DNA from: Styela clava
Taxonomy: Eukaryota; Chordata; Ascidiacea; Stolidobranchia; Styelidae
DNA length: 64,000 nt
NCBI RefSeq assembly: GCF_964204865.1
Contig: NC_135259.1
Location: 18,920,974 to 18,984,973, forward strand
Direction: 5' to 3'
In this document: piece after piece, positions 25,201 through 34,287 of the stretch
How positions within the stretch are numbered: position 1 is the first letter of the stretch
Layout of the letters: each line of letters begins with the position of its first letter
Position numbers and translations under genes: made by a program
Notes under the pieces: model-generated
Database searches by the model: none
What the model was told of the DNA's origin: nothing
Seen by the model: only the letters and a program-made list of their open reading frames with translations

Positions 25201-28200
25201 AAATAAAACATTTTTGCGATTAATTTAGATCATATTTTATTTTTCAGGACACCCGTTTTCGAAAATACAAGGTTATATCGCAAAATGTGTTTTGTTACAT
25301 TTAAAATAAAACATTTTTGCGATTAATTTAGATCAAATTTTACCCTTCACGACAATCCGTTTCCGAAAATACAAAGTTTTATCACAAAAAAAATGCGTTT
25401 TGTTACATTTATTTTGCATTCCCAACAAAATACATATTTTCCCTAATTAAAGTTGTCGATGAATCTGTTCCTGTCGGTCAAGCTTGACACACGTTTGGAC
25501 GAGTGTGGGGCGGTTTTTTGGTCGACGATAAATTAAAAAGTTGCCACACGTTATTAACTGAAAAATTAGATTTTATAATAGAAGTGAATTTGTCTCAAGA
25601 TGGTATTTTACGATTCTTGCCCACAGAAAATAAACACGCTGACAGGCTTGGTTATAATTGATATTCGTTTAGTTTATTTTACACTATTAATAAACGCGCC
25701 ACACCAAGTGCGGCCATATAAATTGCAGTCGCATCGGTATGGACTGTATGTTTTTGGCGCTCTCACATTAATTATAATTTTCAACAAAACAATACCCCGA
25801 CGGTCATTGAAGCTGAATTCGTTACCGAGTAATTCACAATTTTATTTACGGAATTTGCAATTTCAAAATCTCACTCGACGATTTTGATGATGTCATGCCC
25901 TAATTATTACTGCTTAAATGCCTCAAAATACAACAAATGTAATCATTTTCGACGATAACAGACGCAACAAAACGAAATTCGCGATTGTTGCGACTCTCTC
26001 TTGTTTACAATTTTAACATCCCGCCGGCCATGTATGGTCGAATAAAATGTTCACATATTCTAAACATGACTTGGCCAAGGATGGAAGGGATCACTAAAGA
26101 GCTAATAGAAAGTACATACGCGAGGGTATGATATTAATATCGAGAATATTTGTGAGCATATCACAGGACGGAAATATTTTGCACCCGGCTGTTTGTTGGC
26201 AGAACAAACGCTAAAGTTAATTGCTCGAATACAGGGAAGTATTTATTTATCATCTCACTTGCGAACATCGAGGTTTGGGCGGAATTGTACGATCATGTTG
26301 TCTTTCTTAAATAATAACTTTTTCAAAAAATGTTCATTTTACTTTTGCGTCTTTATTATATGTCGGGTTTTCATTAATTTTAAATTCGAAATTGTCCGAA
26401 ATACTCCAACAGGTGTATAAGTACAATAATAATAGTACTTACCAGGGAAGTTTAATACACACGATGTGTTAAGGGCGTCGTAACTCCCGTTTTTTAATTT
26501 GATTGGTTTACATTCTGCTTAAAAAACAACGTCGTTTTGCAGTCATCTAACGTAACTCTCGCGCCCAATTTATTTTTGTTTTGTATGGCATCGTCTTGGC
26601 GACGAATGTATTGCCGACTGAGTTTTAATTGTGTTTTAGGATAAGTTATTTTCTGTTTGTTGGTTACTAAACTTTACAAACGTGGGTAGCACTTACTATT
26701 AATGTGAGATTTGTGCATATGAACGATTGAATATCGCGACTGGCTGTCCGATATCTGAGAATGCGTATATCAGCGTTCATGTGGTCGAATAAAAATTATT
26801 TATCAAATGGATTGGTATTTCGAGACACTCTCAAAATTATTTGGGATCCACTATCATATCATTCGTTTATTTTTTATATTCATGTTTTTTTCAAGAATCA
26901 CCCTCGTTATATTTCGTGTACCTTCGCAAAAGAAAACTCTTTGGTGTCATCGTTCCTATTAGTGTAATTGAAATATATGGAAACCTCGCAAGTGGCGTTG
27001 TGATGCGAATATTTGATACTAGGTCAGCAGCATTACAAAGAGTGCTATTTATGAATGCTGAAAGTACATGACATTACTAAACATTTTGCCAATATATGAT
27101 GTTTTCTGCCTGATTTAAACTAACTCGCACGCAAACCAAGGCATGTCGACATTTAAAAATTACTTGTCTTTGGGTAAGCTCTGAAATAGTATAATATAAA
27201 TGTAAATGAGAAATTAGGTAACGCTAGCTCACGAAAGGGGAGGATTTTCAAAGTGATCTTGTGTAATATTTCGGAGAAAAAAGTTTGAAAGGAAAGTAGG
27301 TCAACCTATCTCCTAAAACAGGGGAGTATCCTGTGTAATATTTCGGAGGGAACGTAGGTTAACCTATCTTTTAAAACAGCGGGTGGCGACTTTCAAAGTG
27401 GTTCAAAATCACAAATTAATAATTATCAGATTAGGTTTAGGGATAAATCGAAAAGTTGAATTTCCAGCGCACCTAACCCTAATTAGTTGATTGCTATTTA
27501 TATTTTGGGGGGGGGGGGAATTATTTTGCACAGGATTTGTACAAATGATTCACCCTGTAACTCATATGGTTTCCAGCCTACGTGTATCAATCGTTGTCTC
27601 TTAGATGGAAGGAGTAACAAATGTGAAAGCCTTTGCTGTTCACGCGAGTAAGCAACTGACACCGTGATACATTGCATGAAAGTTTTGTTCGCGCAAGTTT
27701 TAGCAGATGTTTTTTCCTTGCCGATGAATTCGCTTTTAATTAAACATGAATTCGCTTAAAGGGAACTCGGTTAACGGAAAGGCTTCTCTTTAATTCATAA
27801 TATTAACCGGAGGAGCGCTTTTTCGAGTATCTATGCCGTGTTAAATGGGTTATATGAAAGGCTAGAGCACCTAACTTGTTAAAATCGGCAAAAGCACTTT
27901 CGCACTTTTTTTTTCGACTGCGAAGCACTTTCGCACTCATAATTCGCTTAGAGTTAACACTGGTTACAAGGTTAGCTATATCTGTAGGACAACACTAAAA
28001 GGCTGAAGGAAGAAACGGATGAAGTGGAGGGAAAACGGAAGTTGAAGTGTTCCCAAAGGCGAAAAATTAAAAAACACTAAAAGGCTGAACACTAAAAGTA
28101 AGAAGTGGATGAAATTTCTTCCGACGGGTAGTTAGGTGGCTGAAGTCACTAAAAAGCTGAACACTAAAAGGAAGAGGTGGATGAAATTTTTTCCGACGAA

Positions 28201-31200
28201 TAATGAGGTGGTTGAAGTCACTAAAAAGCTGATGGAATTTTTTCCGACGAATAATGAGGTGATTGAAGTCACTAAAAAGCTGAACACTAAAAGTAAGAAG
28301 TGGATGAAATTTCTTCCGGCGAATAATGAGGTGGTTGAAGTCACTAAAAAGCTGAACACTAAAAGGAAGAAGTGGATGAAATTTCTTCCGGCGAATAATG
28401 AGGTGGTTGAAGTCACTAAAACGCTGAACACTTAAAGGAAGAAGTGGATGAAATTTTTTCCGACGAATAATGAGGTGGTCGAAGTCACTAAAAAGCTGAA
28501 CACTAAAAGGAAGAAGTGGATGAAATTTATTCCGACGAATAATGAGGTAGTTGAAGTCACTAAAAAGCTGAACACTAAAAGGAAGAAGTGGATGAAATTT
28601 TTTCCGACGAATAATGAGGTAGTTGAAGTCACTAAAAAGCTGAACACTAAAAGGAAGAAGTGGATGAAATTTTTTCCGACGAATAATGAGGTGGTCGAAG
28701 TCACTAAAAAGCTGAACACTAAAAGGAAGAAGTGGATGAAATTTATTCCGACGGATAGTGAGGAATACTTGAAAATTCGATATATTAGGAATTGGGTAAT
28801 TTAATGTTTGTTCTGTTCGTATTTATGAGACAATGTCCTCTGGATTCGTTTTTTGTTTATTTTTTATATGTTATGCTCAGTTCGAGCCTGGCGAATATTG
28901 AAGGCCATGACATTCTCGTTATATTCTTTTTAATTTTGATGTAATGTGCAAACAAATTACTATATATATATTCATATCTAGCTGTTCCTGCCGTATAATG
29001 GGTATGTTGCGCCACAATGGGTGGTTACGGCGAGGCATGTTTTGCAAATAGATATCTTGTTTTTCATGACTCGTGAAGCTGATTTTGTTATCAAATCAAT
29101 TTTTCCAATCAACAAACCTTGTAATTTATAATATGTTTGTGGCCCACCTCAAAATGCCTCTGAGGCTTACCAGTGGCCCATGGCCCATTGGTTGAAAACC
29201 AGTGGTCTAACAGGACTTCGATTTGACTAATACATCATTATTCAAAGTCTTCGTGCTTGCAAAATTTATAAAAACAGATATTAAGTTCAAGGAATGAAAA
29301 ACGGAATCAAAAATTAATTATATCCGGGCACAATACCACGGCAATCTATGTACATAGATGTGTGGTCAACTGCGCGATTATTATTAATTTTTGATTCCTA
29401 TTTTCGTATTTACAAAATACAACGGCGATCCATGGGGGCGACGTTCTGGACCTGCTGCGTATAAAAAATATTCGGTATTGGACTATTCGGTATTTGTTGA
29501 GAATATTCGAATTATTTGATTCGAAAAAAATATTCTATTTTGCCCACCCTTTTCTTGGCCGCCATAAGAGTATAAAAAACACGAAAAATTGAGAGTCATC
29601 GAGAAAGAGCTGCGTGTTTGTCTCTCTCAATTAAATTCCAGCCAGAATAAAATATTGAAACTTTTCGAAACAGGCCCAGATATTACATTAAAATACCATT
29701 TCTGTTCCTAGCTCCGAATTGGAATATGTGTAACGTCTTTTTCAGCTGAAGTTGACAAGCTATTATTAATTTCGTTAATTTATTTTATTCCGAAATGATC
29801 GATGTCAGTTAATTGCATAATATAGTTTATTTCCAAAAATCTCATTTGTTGTTCCGTCACAATTTTAGAATAAACAAGAGAGCTACGCACAAATATATGG
29901 ACACGTTAGACCAGAGCGAATCAGTCCTTACCGGTACCTTTGACGCTACCGGTACCCTCAAAAAAGTTCTGAATTTCCAGTAGCAAGAATTTTGCAGAAT
30001 CAAAACGTACAGCCAGTCATGACACTGACTAAAATCCGTGTTCCCATGGATAAAAAATAATACAGCAAAATTTTAGACGAAATATCAAATTTCATAGAAT
30101 TCACGCAAAATTTTGAAATAAATAAAAGTAATAGCCTTCTAGCAAAAAAATTAATCTTTAACCCTTGAAAATTTCAAAGCAATTGGTCCAGTATTCGAAG
30201 AGAAAAGCGACTTTTTAAAAACGTGTCAAAGAACAAGAACAACAACAACATAATATTGAAACGATAGTTCTGCCCACTAGTGTCCAAAAAGTGTTCCGCG
30301 ATACAAAAAAGGTTGAAAATCACTGGTGTACGAGGTTAGGGATCAGGTTGTGCGACATCTTGGTGCGCGTACTTCAGAGTAGTACCAGTATTTCAATTTC
30401 AACGGAGTTTAAATTGAATTTCAATCAAAATTAAATGTTTTCTAGAAGTCGGTATCTGATCGTTTATCAATTCATGTCAAGGCGTATCATAACTTAGTCG
30501 CAGAGAAGATGTCCACTTCTTTCTGTTAGTGTTCAGCTTTTCAGTGACCTACGCCACCTCATTATTCGTCGGAAGAAATTTCTTCCTTCTAGTGTTCAGT
30601 TTTTAGTGACTTCACCCACCGCATTATTCGTCGGTAGAAATTTCACCTACTTCTTCCTTTTAGTGTTCATCTTTTTAGTGACTTCAACCACCTCATTATT
30701 CGTCGGAAGAAATTTCATCCACTTCTTCCTTTTAGTGTTCATCTTTTTAGTGACTTCAACCACCTCATTATTCGTCGGAAGAAATTTCATCCACTTCTTC
30801 CTTTTAGTGTTCATCTTTTTAGTGACTTCAACCACCTCAATATTCGTCGGAAAAAAATTCATCCACTCCTTCCTTTTAGTGTTCATCTTTTTAGTGACTT
30901 CAACCACCTCATTATTCCTCGGAAAAAATTTCATCCACTTCTTCCTTTTAGTGTTCATCTTTTTAGTGACTTCAACCACCTCATTATTTGTCGGAAGAAA
31001 TTTCATCCACTTCTTCCTTTTAGTGTTCATCTTTTTAGTGACTTCAACCACCTCATTATTCGTCGGAAGAAATTTCATCCACTTCTTCCTTTCAGTGTTC
31101 ATCTTTTTAGTGACTTCAACCACCTCATTATTCGTGGGAATAAATTTCATCCACTTCTTCCTTTTAGTGTTCAGCCTTTTAGTGTTTTCAATTTTTCACC

Positions 31201-31895
31201 ATTGGGAACACTTCAACTTCCGTTTTTCCTCCACTTCATCCGTTTCTTCCTTCAGCCTTTTAGTGTTGTCCATATCTGTATATGTCCTTCTTGATAATTA
31301 TGAAAATTATATACTAGTCACAGTGAGGTAAATGGTCATTTAAAATGCGAAGTCGGTCATCCAAAATCGAACGAGCTATTTCTCTCGTTTTCTCGTAATT
31401 ATAGTCAGCATAGATGTCATTTCGAATGATTGTAGTTATAATTTGGCAAGTTCTATGTCGTAATTGTCATGTCAAAGCGATATAATTTTTAGATGACGTA
31501 GTCAGGTGGGGGTTGAGAAAAAAAATTCATGCAAAAATCATTATGCTACGACCACTAGAAGTAGTTGTGGACGCGTACTATAGTATGATAAGTACAAGTT
31601 TATTTCGACTCCATAATCAGCATAATAGATTATGATTGATAAAAACAAAACAAATACTAGAAAACGGTATTAAACTATTGGCCTTTTCTATTTGTAAACA
31701 TTTTAATACTGTAATAAACGGAAAACTTCTTCTCACCTTCAAAACTTGAGTGAAATTGTATCTTGGTCCGCAGAAATATTGAACGAAGGTGAAGCAAGTA
31801 ACTTTGTTTGCTTTGTCAAGGCCTAAACGTGGATTATGTCGATCACGAACTGAATGCCAATGCCACCCTGACTTAAATGGCTTGGTTTCTGCCAT
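7284..31895 (-). CDS. POMGNT1: POMGNT1, protein O-linked-mannose beta-1,2-N-acetylglucosaminyltransferase 1 (15 exons)
   Basis: Golgi type II enzyme that adds beta-1,2-GlcNAc to O-mannose, for example on alpha-dystroglycan. Exons in gene order: 31737-31895, 22862-22964, 22273-22373, 21647-21760, 20668-20781, 19373-19490, 18668-18766, 17565-17760, 16247-16322, 15620-15804, 11211-11283, 10545-10673, 9248-9427, 8473-8624, 7284-7515. All have GT/AG borders and matching phases, giving 676 aa (human 660). Residues 1-53 are the cytosolic tail, about 54-72 the signal anchor ([16 protein letters not shown]). About 120-265 is the stem domain ([19 protein letters not shown]). About 320-676 is the GT13 catalytic domain: [19 protein letters not shown] at 411-415 (metal/UDP-GlcNAc site), [31 protein letters not shown]. 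The C-terminus [10 protein letters not shown]...PIF matches the family. Exon 1 is the least certain, since the cytosolic tail is poorly conserved. Its ATG follows an AG acceptor by 40 bases (31936). Confidence 0.92.
7909..8396. mobile_element. hAT MITE with TSD, in POMGNT1 intron 14
   Basis: The termini CAGGGCTGGTCAACTA and TAGTTGAGTAGCCCTG are inverted repeats. The flanking 8 bp are tcatagaa and tcctagaa (7 of 8). A 132-codon open frame inside shows no recognisable protein and is not annotated as a gene. Confidence 0.85.
9017..9184. mobile_element. MITE family A variant fragment
   Basis: Contains 'ggttagggtttagcc', 'cttattttagttctatta' and the end 'ctacaggagtaccc', as in other family A members that carry a 'gtgttagccaagtga' segment. 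The left terminus is missing. Confidence 0.6.
9765..9870 (+). repeat. SINE 3' fragment
   Basis: Carries 'gaggccgtggtttgcc' and 'ctgataaatatgtaaacc' with a 'ctatcccatccta' tail. These match the 3' half of the full-length tRNA-derived SINE at 45700-46046. Confidence 0.65.
10967..11190. mobile_element. MITE family A copy in POMGNT1 intron 11
   Basis: Palindromic layout: 'gatgatggacaccgg', 'ttagggttaggccata', 'cctaaccta', 'ccgccatcttgg', then 'ggagtac'. It ends 21 bases from exon 11. The first bases are diverged and no TSD was found. Confidence 0.7.
11371..11574. mobile_element. MITE family A variant in POMGNT1 intron 10
   Basis: Variant with 'gtagtgtgtataccagg', 'ttattttagttcaatta', 'gtgttagccaagta' and the end 'ctccatattgttacac...ggagaaccc'. 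The telomere-like units are eroded. Confidence 0.6.
12084..14635 (+). CDS. CUB-like single-pass receptor, nested antisense in POMGNT1 intron 10 (4 exons)
   Basis: Exons 12084-12138, 12819-13409, 13517-13712 and 14401-14635 have GT/AG borders and phases 1, 1, 2. Together they give 358 aa. Residues 1 to about 20 form a leader ([12 protein letters not shown]). About 30-210 is a cysteine-rich ectodomain resembling a CUB domain: [23 protein letters not shown]. It has ten cysteines and four N-glycosylation sequons (NIT, NVS, NIS, NHT). A Ser/Thr-rich stalk precedes a membrane helix at about 257-280. The cytoplasmic tail (281-358) has tyrosines at 282, 316, 325, 339, 348 and 350, including YEII and YENA (YxN, the Grb2-SH2 preference). 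A role as a signalling or recognition receptor is inference, and no orthologue is recognised. The exon 4 acceptor is the weakest junction, but it alone avoids an in-frame stop at 14390 and continues the basic stop-transfer sequence. Confidence 0.75.
12610..12718. mobile_element. Short palindromic MITE family A derivative in intron 1 of the nested gene
   Basis: A 109 bp near-perfect hairpin: GCACTCCCGAAGTATG, 'aagatggcgcac', the mirror image, then GGAGCTCC. A perfect 8 bp TSD, aaaatcag, lies at 12602-12609 and 12719-12726. Confidence 0.85.
15327..15557. mobile_element. MITE family A copy in POMGNT1 intron 10
   Basis: Starts GGCGCTCCAGAAG, carries 'gatggtggacaccgg' and 'aacctaacctgg', and ends 'ccgccatctta...gagtacc'. 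The flanks (gatttttt/gtttttta) are only partly alike. It lies 62 bases from exon 10. Confidence 0.75.
15902..16137. mobile_element. MITE family A copy with perfect TSD, POMGNT1 intron 9
   Basis: The termini GGGGCTCCCGAAGTATGCG and CGCATACTTCGGGAGCACC are inverted repeats. A perfect 8 bp TSD, catatttc, lies at 15894-15901 and 16138-16145. 'gttagggttagg' and 'ccctaacc' are present. Confidence 0.9.
18285..18404. repeat. 120 bp hairpin with hammerhead-like core, POMGNT1 intron 7
   Basis: Arms 18285-18317 and 18373-18404 are complementary over about 32 bases with a single indel. The loop contains CTGAGGA, then a GTCTGAC/GTCTGAC pair able to form a short stem with one mismatch, then GATAC. That order resembles the hammerhead ribozyme core (CUGAUGA, stem II, GAAAC) found in Penelope-like and related retroelements, with two core substitutions. 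It is probably inactive. Confidence 0.5.
19091..19283. mobile_element. MITE family C copy in POMGNT1 intron 6
   Basis: The ends AGGGTGTCCAT and ATGGACACCCT are perfect inverted repeats. A second, diverged member lies inverted at 39621-39812, sharing 'gaagtcagttct' and 'caaaattgaaattgtaaag'-type sequence. Confidence 0.75.
19604..20034 (+). pseudogene. Relic of a hAT transposase element, POMGNT1 intron 5
   Basis: The left end 'ttacccaaactagggtcc' resembles hAT ends of the CAGTGGTTCCCAAACTGGGGTCC type. The interior keeps a fragment of the C-terminal dimerisation region: CEAAFSAI in one frame, then MKTKYMSQF after a frameshift. It reads as a decayed fragment with no intact ORF. Confidence 0.5.
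21183..21290 (+). repeat. SINE 3' fragment
   Basis: Matches the 3' half of the SINE at 45700: 'ctggtaaccggatgag', 'gattcgccatataattaagcc', 'cctctcccctggatgaatatg'. Confidence 0.6.
21308..21482 (+). mobile_element. Solo right end of the hAT-like element
   Basis: About 175 bp equivalent to the right end of copy 1 (6595-6780): 'cttatttgtcaactt', 'gtgctatttcgcagtc', 'gttgcgaaagtg' and the terminus AGTGAACACTG. No left end or TSD is visible, so it is a truncated third insertion in POMGNT1 intron 4. Confidence 0.75.
22598..22816. mobile_element. MITE family A variant with perfect TSD, POMGNT1 intron 2
   Basis: Starts GGCGCTCCAGAAGTATGTG and ends with an eroded 'gagagtact'. The 8 bp TSD gaaatttg is perfect at 22590-22597 and 22817-22824. 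Confidence 0.8.
23231..27962 (-). mobile_element. Large hAT-like element, copy 2 (4.73 kb), inverted, in POMGNT1 intron 1
   Basis: The ends CAGTGTTCACT and AGTTAACACTG are flanked by a perfect 8 bp TSD, gttacaag, at 23223-23230 and 27963-27970. The order is the reverse complement of copy 1 (2531-6780) along its whole length, with the same subterminal 'gcgaaagtgc' clusters. It holds segments missing from copy 1 at about 23606-23655 and 25346-25766. No ORF reaches 100 codons. Confidence 0.9.
28070..28757 (+). repeat. Left-arm 72 bp tandem array of the foldback element
   Basis: Nine to ten units of 72 bp, one with an internal deletion, each containing 'gaagtcactaaaaagctgaa' and 'ccgacgaataatgaggtgg'. 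Because 72 is a multiple of three, frames stay open on both strands with a 24-residue period. These are not treated as genes. Confidence 0.9.
29872..30310. repeat. Dispersed repeat family B copy in the foldback middle
   Basis: Opens 'aacaagagagctacgcac', 'atatggacacgtt' and closes 'aacaacataatattgaaacg', 'agtgtccaaa'. Other copies lie at 54512-54770 (inverted) and 61957-62160. A hAT end fragment lies nearby at 29150-29207. Confidence 0.65.
30328..30395. mobile_element. MITE family A fragment
   Basis: Only 'gtacgaggttaggg' and 'gcgacatcttggtgcg...acttcagagtagtacc' remain. Confidence 0.5.
30505..31200 (-). repeat. Right-arm 72 bp tandem array of the foldback element
   Basis: About nine inverted 72 bp units, each 'agtgacttcaaccacctcat', 'tattcgtcggaa', 'atttcatccacttcttcc'. 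The unit in the left arm is the reverse complement with scattered substitutions. Confidence 0.9.
31335..31625 (+). repeat. Dispersed repeat family G, copy in POMGNT1 intron 1
   Basis: Shares order and sequence with 55545-55915, just upstream of the BTB-Kelch gene: 'agctatttctctcgttttct', 'gtagtcaggtgggggttg', 'ttatgctacgaccact' and 'gtttatttcgactccataat'. The ends were not resolved. It lies 112 bases from the 3' border of POMGNT1 exon 1. Confidence 0.65.
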
Positions 31896-33731
31896 AATGA
31901 GTTTTTCAACATAGACTACCTCCAGTTTCAAACCCCTAAAACACCCAAATATGTCATCGCAAAACTACTGAACTAAACTACTAAGCGATAATCATACGGC
32001 CAGCCAAAACTATGTGGCGAAAACAGCTGAGCAGGTCGATTGTAAACATAGAGATATCATTTGCGCGAATTAGTTTTTCGTTAGAACCACATAAGCTATT
32101 TGCGCGAATACAGTTTTGTATTTATCCGGGGGAGAGGGAACCGATAAGACGACCTAATCAATCTTAAGCTTGGGAAATTTTTCCAAAAAATTAGATTTAA
32201 AAATTGAACATGAAAACAAGAGAGAGAGAGAGTTTATTTCGTTTTGTCAACCAGAAAATCTATACACAACAAAATTATGAGTAAATTGAAATAATTTTCG
32301 GTAAAGTCAGTCAATCAGTCAGTAGTAGTTTATTTTTCACCAAAATGAAAATGCACTCACAGTGAACATAAACTCAAAAAAAGCTGAAGATGACATTTTA
32401 TGATGAAAGGTGACGCGAAAAATTTTTGGTAAAGACTGGGTGGCAACGATATGACCATGCGGTTATCCGAGTTAGCACCCAATAATAATATCAAGAAATA
32501 TAAATAAAAGCGCTTCAGATATGATTTAACATATTTCAGGTGTGTCCAAAAACAACATTAAATTTCCGTGGAAAAGAATTAGCTACATATCCAAGATGGG
32601 CAATAACATACAGGCGTTAAAGCTAAATAAAATATTTGACAATTTGCATATTTGATCAAGTGTGGTATTAACCGAATCGGATATTTATTTTTGAGTAGCT
32701 GGGGAATACAGAGAGAGAGAGAGAGATTTATTGTTTTGTCAACCACAAAACAAATAAGGTCATCAGAGTCGGCTTCCCCCAAGTTCTCTATTAAGATTCA
32801 CAGTAAAACGTATGTAAATAAGGAATAAAAAATGCAGAATAATACAGTATTTGCTTCTTGTGGGGTTTATATTATATGATGCACACAGTATATTTAATGG
32901 TACGATTCGAATGAAGGTGCAATCCTGAGTTCGGTGGTTAGTACGAATAGATTCAACGCGAACATCTTTCTAGGGTCAAGGGTCGGGGAAACGTTCATTG
33001 AAGTGTGGCGGATTTCGCAATTTTGATGTCACATCGCTCGAACGTGACGGGGAATATCATTTTTATAAATCCGATTTAGCAATGGATTTGAATTTAGCAA
33101 AAAAGAACGTGACGGGAAGTGAACGATGGTGGCCGAGCCGTAATATGCTGGAATGGCAAATGGCCTTGCTTTTCGGTACGGTATTTGGAAATTAAATATT
33201 TTTCCCCCGGGATAAATATGTAAATCCTATTGCTGTATTGATTTTTCCCTATTTTGGTTCATTTAACTCTTGAGAAAACTGGCTCTACAAAGTTCCTAAA
33301 ATTAAATTTTTATTGGACTGTTAGATCTGTAGAATATTTAAACTTATTTATGCCACTGACAATGTCAGTATTTTGACGTTACACTCATAACTTTCAGACT
33401 TTAGTATTTAATGTTAGATTTTTCACTTTGACTTTTAACTTTTGTATGACCTAATGTCAGACTTTTCATGCTGATGTCGCTGCTCAATAAGCAATTCTGT
33501 TTTTTTGGGCCCCCTTTCACTCTGAAATGCATTTTTTTTGTTTGTTTTACCTCGTTCTGTATTTTCAATTTGGTGAAAAAATAAACTACTGATAAATATT
33601 TATTGGAAATGTCAGAAATAAATCAAAATTATAGTCAATGGATTCACTCGTACGCAATGTACCACTATAATTCTCTATGATTTTATTAATAGTAGCTCAT
33701 GACATTTCATTGTTCGTCTATGACTGTATGA
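31896..33731. other. Intergenic region between divergent POMGNT1 and ABCF1
   Basis: No gene is supported. GA-rich runs at 32220-32232 and 32711-32728 are each followed by 'tttatt...gttttgtcaacca', marking two copies of one repeat end. A 'cagtcagtagtagtttattt' stretch at 32325-32350 recurs near 39270 and 41450. A SINE tail lies at 33200-33230. A promoter for either gene may lie here, but no element stands out. Confidence 0.4.
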
Positions 33732-34158
33732 CAGTGGTTTCCAAACTTTTTTTCAATCGACCCAAATTTCTCAAAAAATAAAACTCGCAACCCAAGAATA
33801 TTCTGAAATACTAAACGGCATGTAGTGTTTTTATGCAGTCAAACTCACAAAACAATAATTTTTACATAATATTCACGAGAAATTGCTTCAAAAGTGAGAA
33901 TACGCTTGTTTTCCATCACTGAGTTTTTTTCAAATCGTGGCATGGCTTGTGCTTTCGGAAAAATAGATGTTGCCAAGTTTTTACAAGTTAATTCCCACGT
34001 ATAACTCACAAATACTATTGTGTAACACTCCCAATGAAAAAAATTTACTAGAAAATAAAATTTATAACTTTTATGTCTTTTGTTGTAAAAACGAGCAACC
34101 CAATAGTATTTTAAGGCGACCCAGTTTTGGGTCACGACCCCTAGGTTGAGAAACACTG
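33732..34158. mobile_element. hAT MITE upstream of ABCF1
   Basis: The ends CAGTGGTTTCCAAAC and GGTTGAGAAACACTG are imperfect inverted repeats. The flanking 8-mers (ctgtatga/gtctatgg) agree at 5 of 8. A 125-codon minus-strand frame across it is not supported as a gene. It ends 87 bases before the acceptor-like AG of ABCF1. Confidence 0.7.
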
Positions 34159-34287
34159 GTCTATGGTCACTGGTCACTGTGTAGAAGCATGAACGGTACC
34201 ATTGATTTAAGGAAATTTCCATGTCATTTACTTTTTAACTTACAGGTCATATTTAATTGATAAATAAGCAGTGAACAACCATAAATA

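Larger units (their letters stand above)
27987..31271. mobile_element. Foldback element with 72 bp tandem-repeat arms, 9 bp TSD
   Basis: The termini are GGACAACACTAAAAGGCTGA and its reverse complement. The 9 bp TSD atatctgta is perfect at 27978-27986 and 31272-31280. Each arm is about 0.75 kb: a unique cap of about 90 bp followed by arrays of a 72 bp unit, in opposite orientation in the two arms. The 1.7 kb middle (28805-30500) has no long ORF and holds other repeats. Nine-base TSDs with long, internally repetitive inverted arms are the hallmark of Drosophila FB-type and MULE-related elements. It starts 16 bases after the TSD of the hAT-like copy 2. Confidence 0.88.

Noticed and set aside
28070-28757. 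Regularly spaced repeats resembling a CRISPR-like array
   Set aside because: Units are directly adjacent without unique spacers, inside a eukaryotic transposon arm.
28136-28804. Plus-strand Lys-rich repeat ORFs (99 and 118 codons) and their minus-strand mirrors
   Set aside because: Same 72 bp array in the left arm; open in both directions with 24-residue periodicity. No start context or splice support.
30606-31331. 241-codon plus-strand ORF with repeated hydrophobic segments, like a multi-pass membrane protein
   Set aside because: It is the translation of the 72 bp tandem array of the foldback element plus its cap. The opposite strand and the inverted arm are equally open, because the period is a multiple of three.
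32998-33195. 65-codon plus-strand ORF between POMGNT1 and ABCF1
   Set aside because: Runs into a SINE tail and has no homology-like motif or splice partner.
33845-34222. 125-codon minus-strand ORF upstream of ABCF1
   Set aside because: Mostly hAT MITE sequence (33732-34158). No conserved motifs or splice context.
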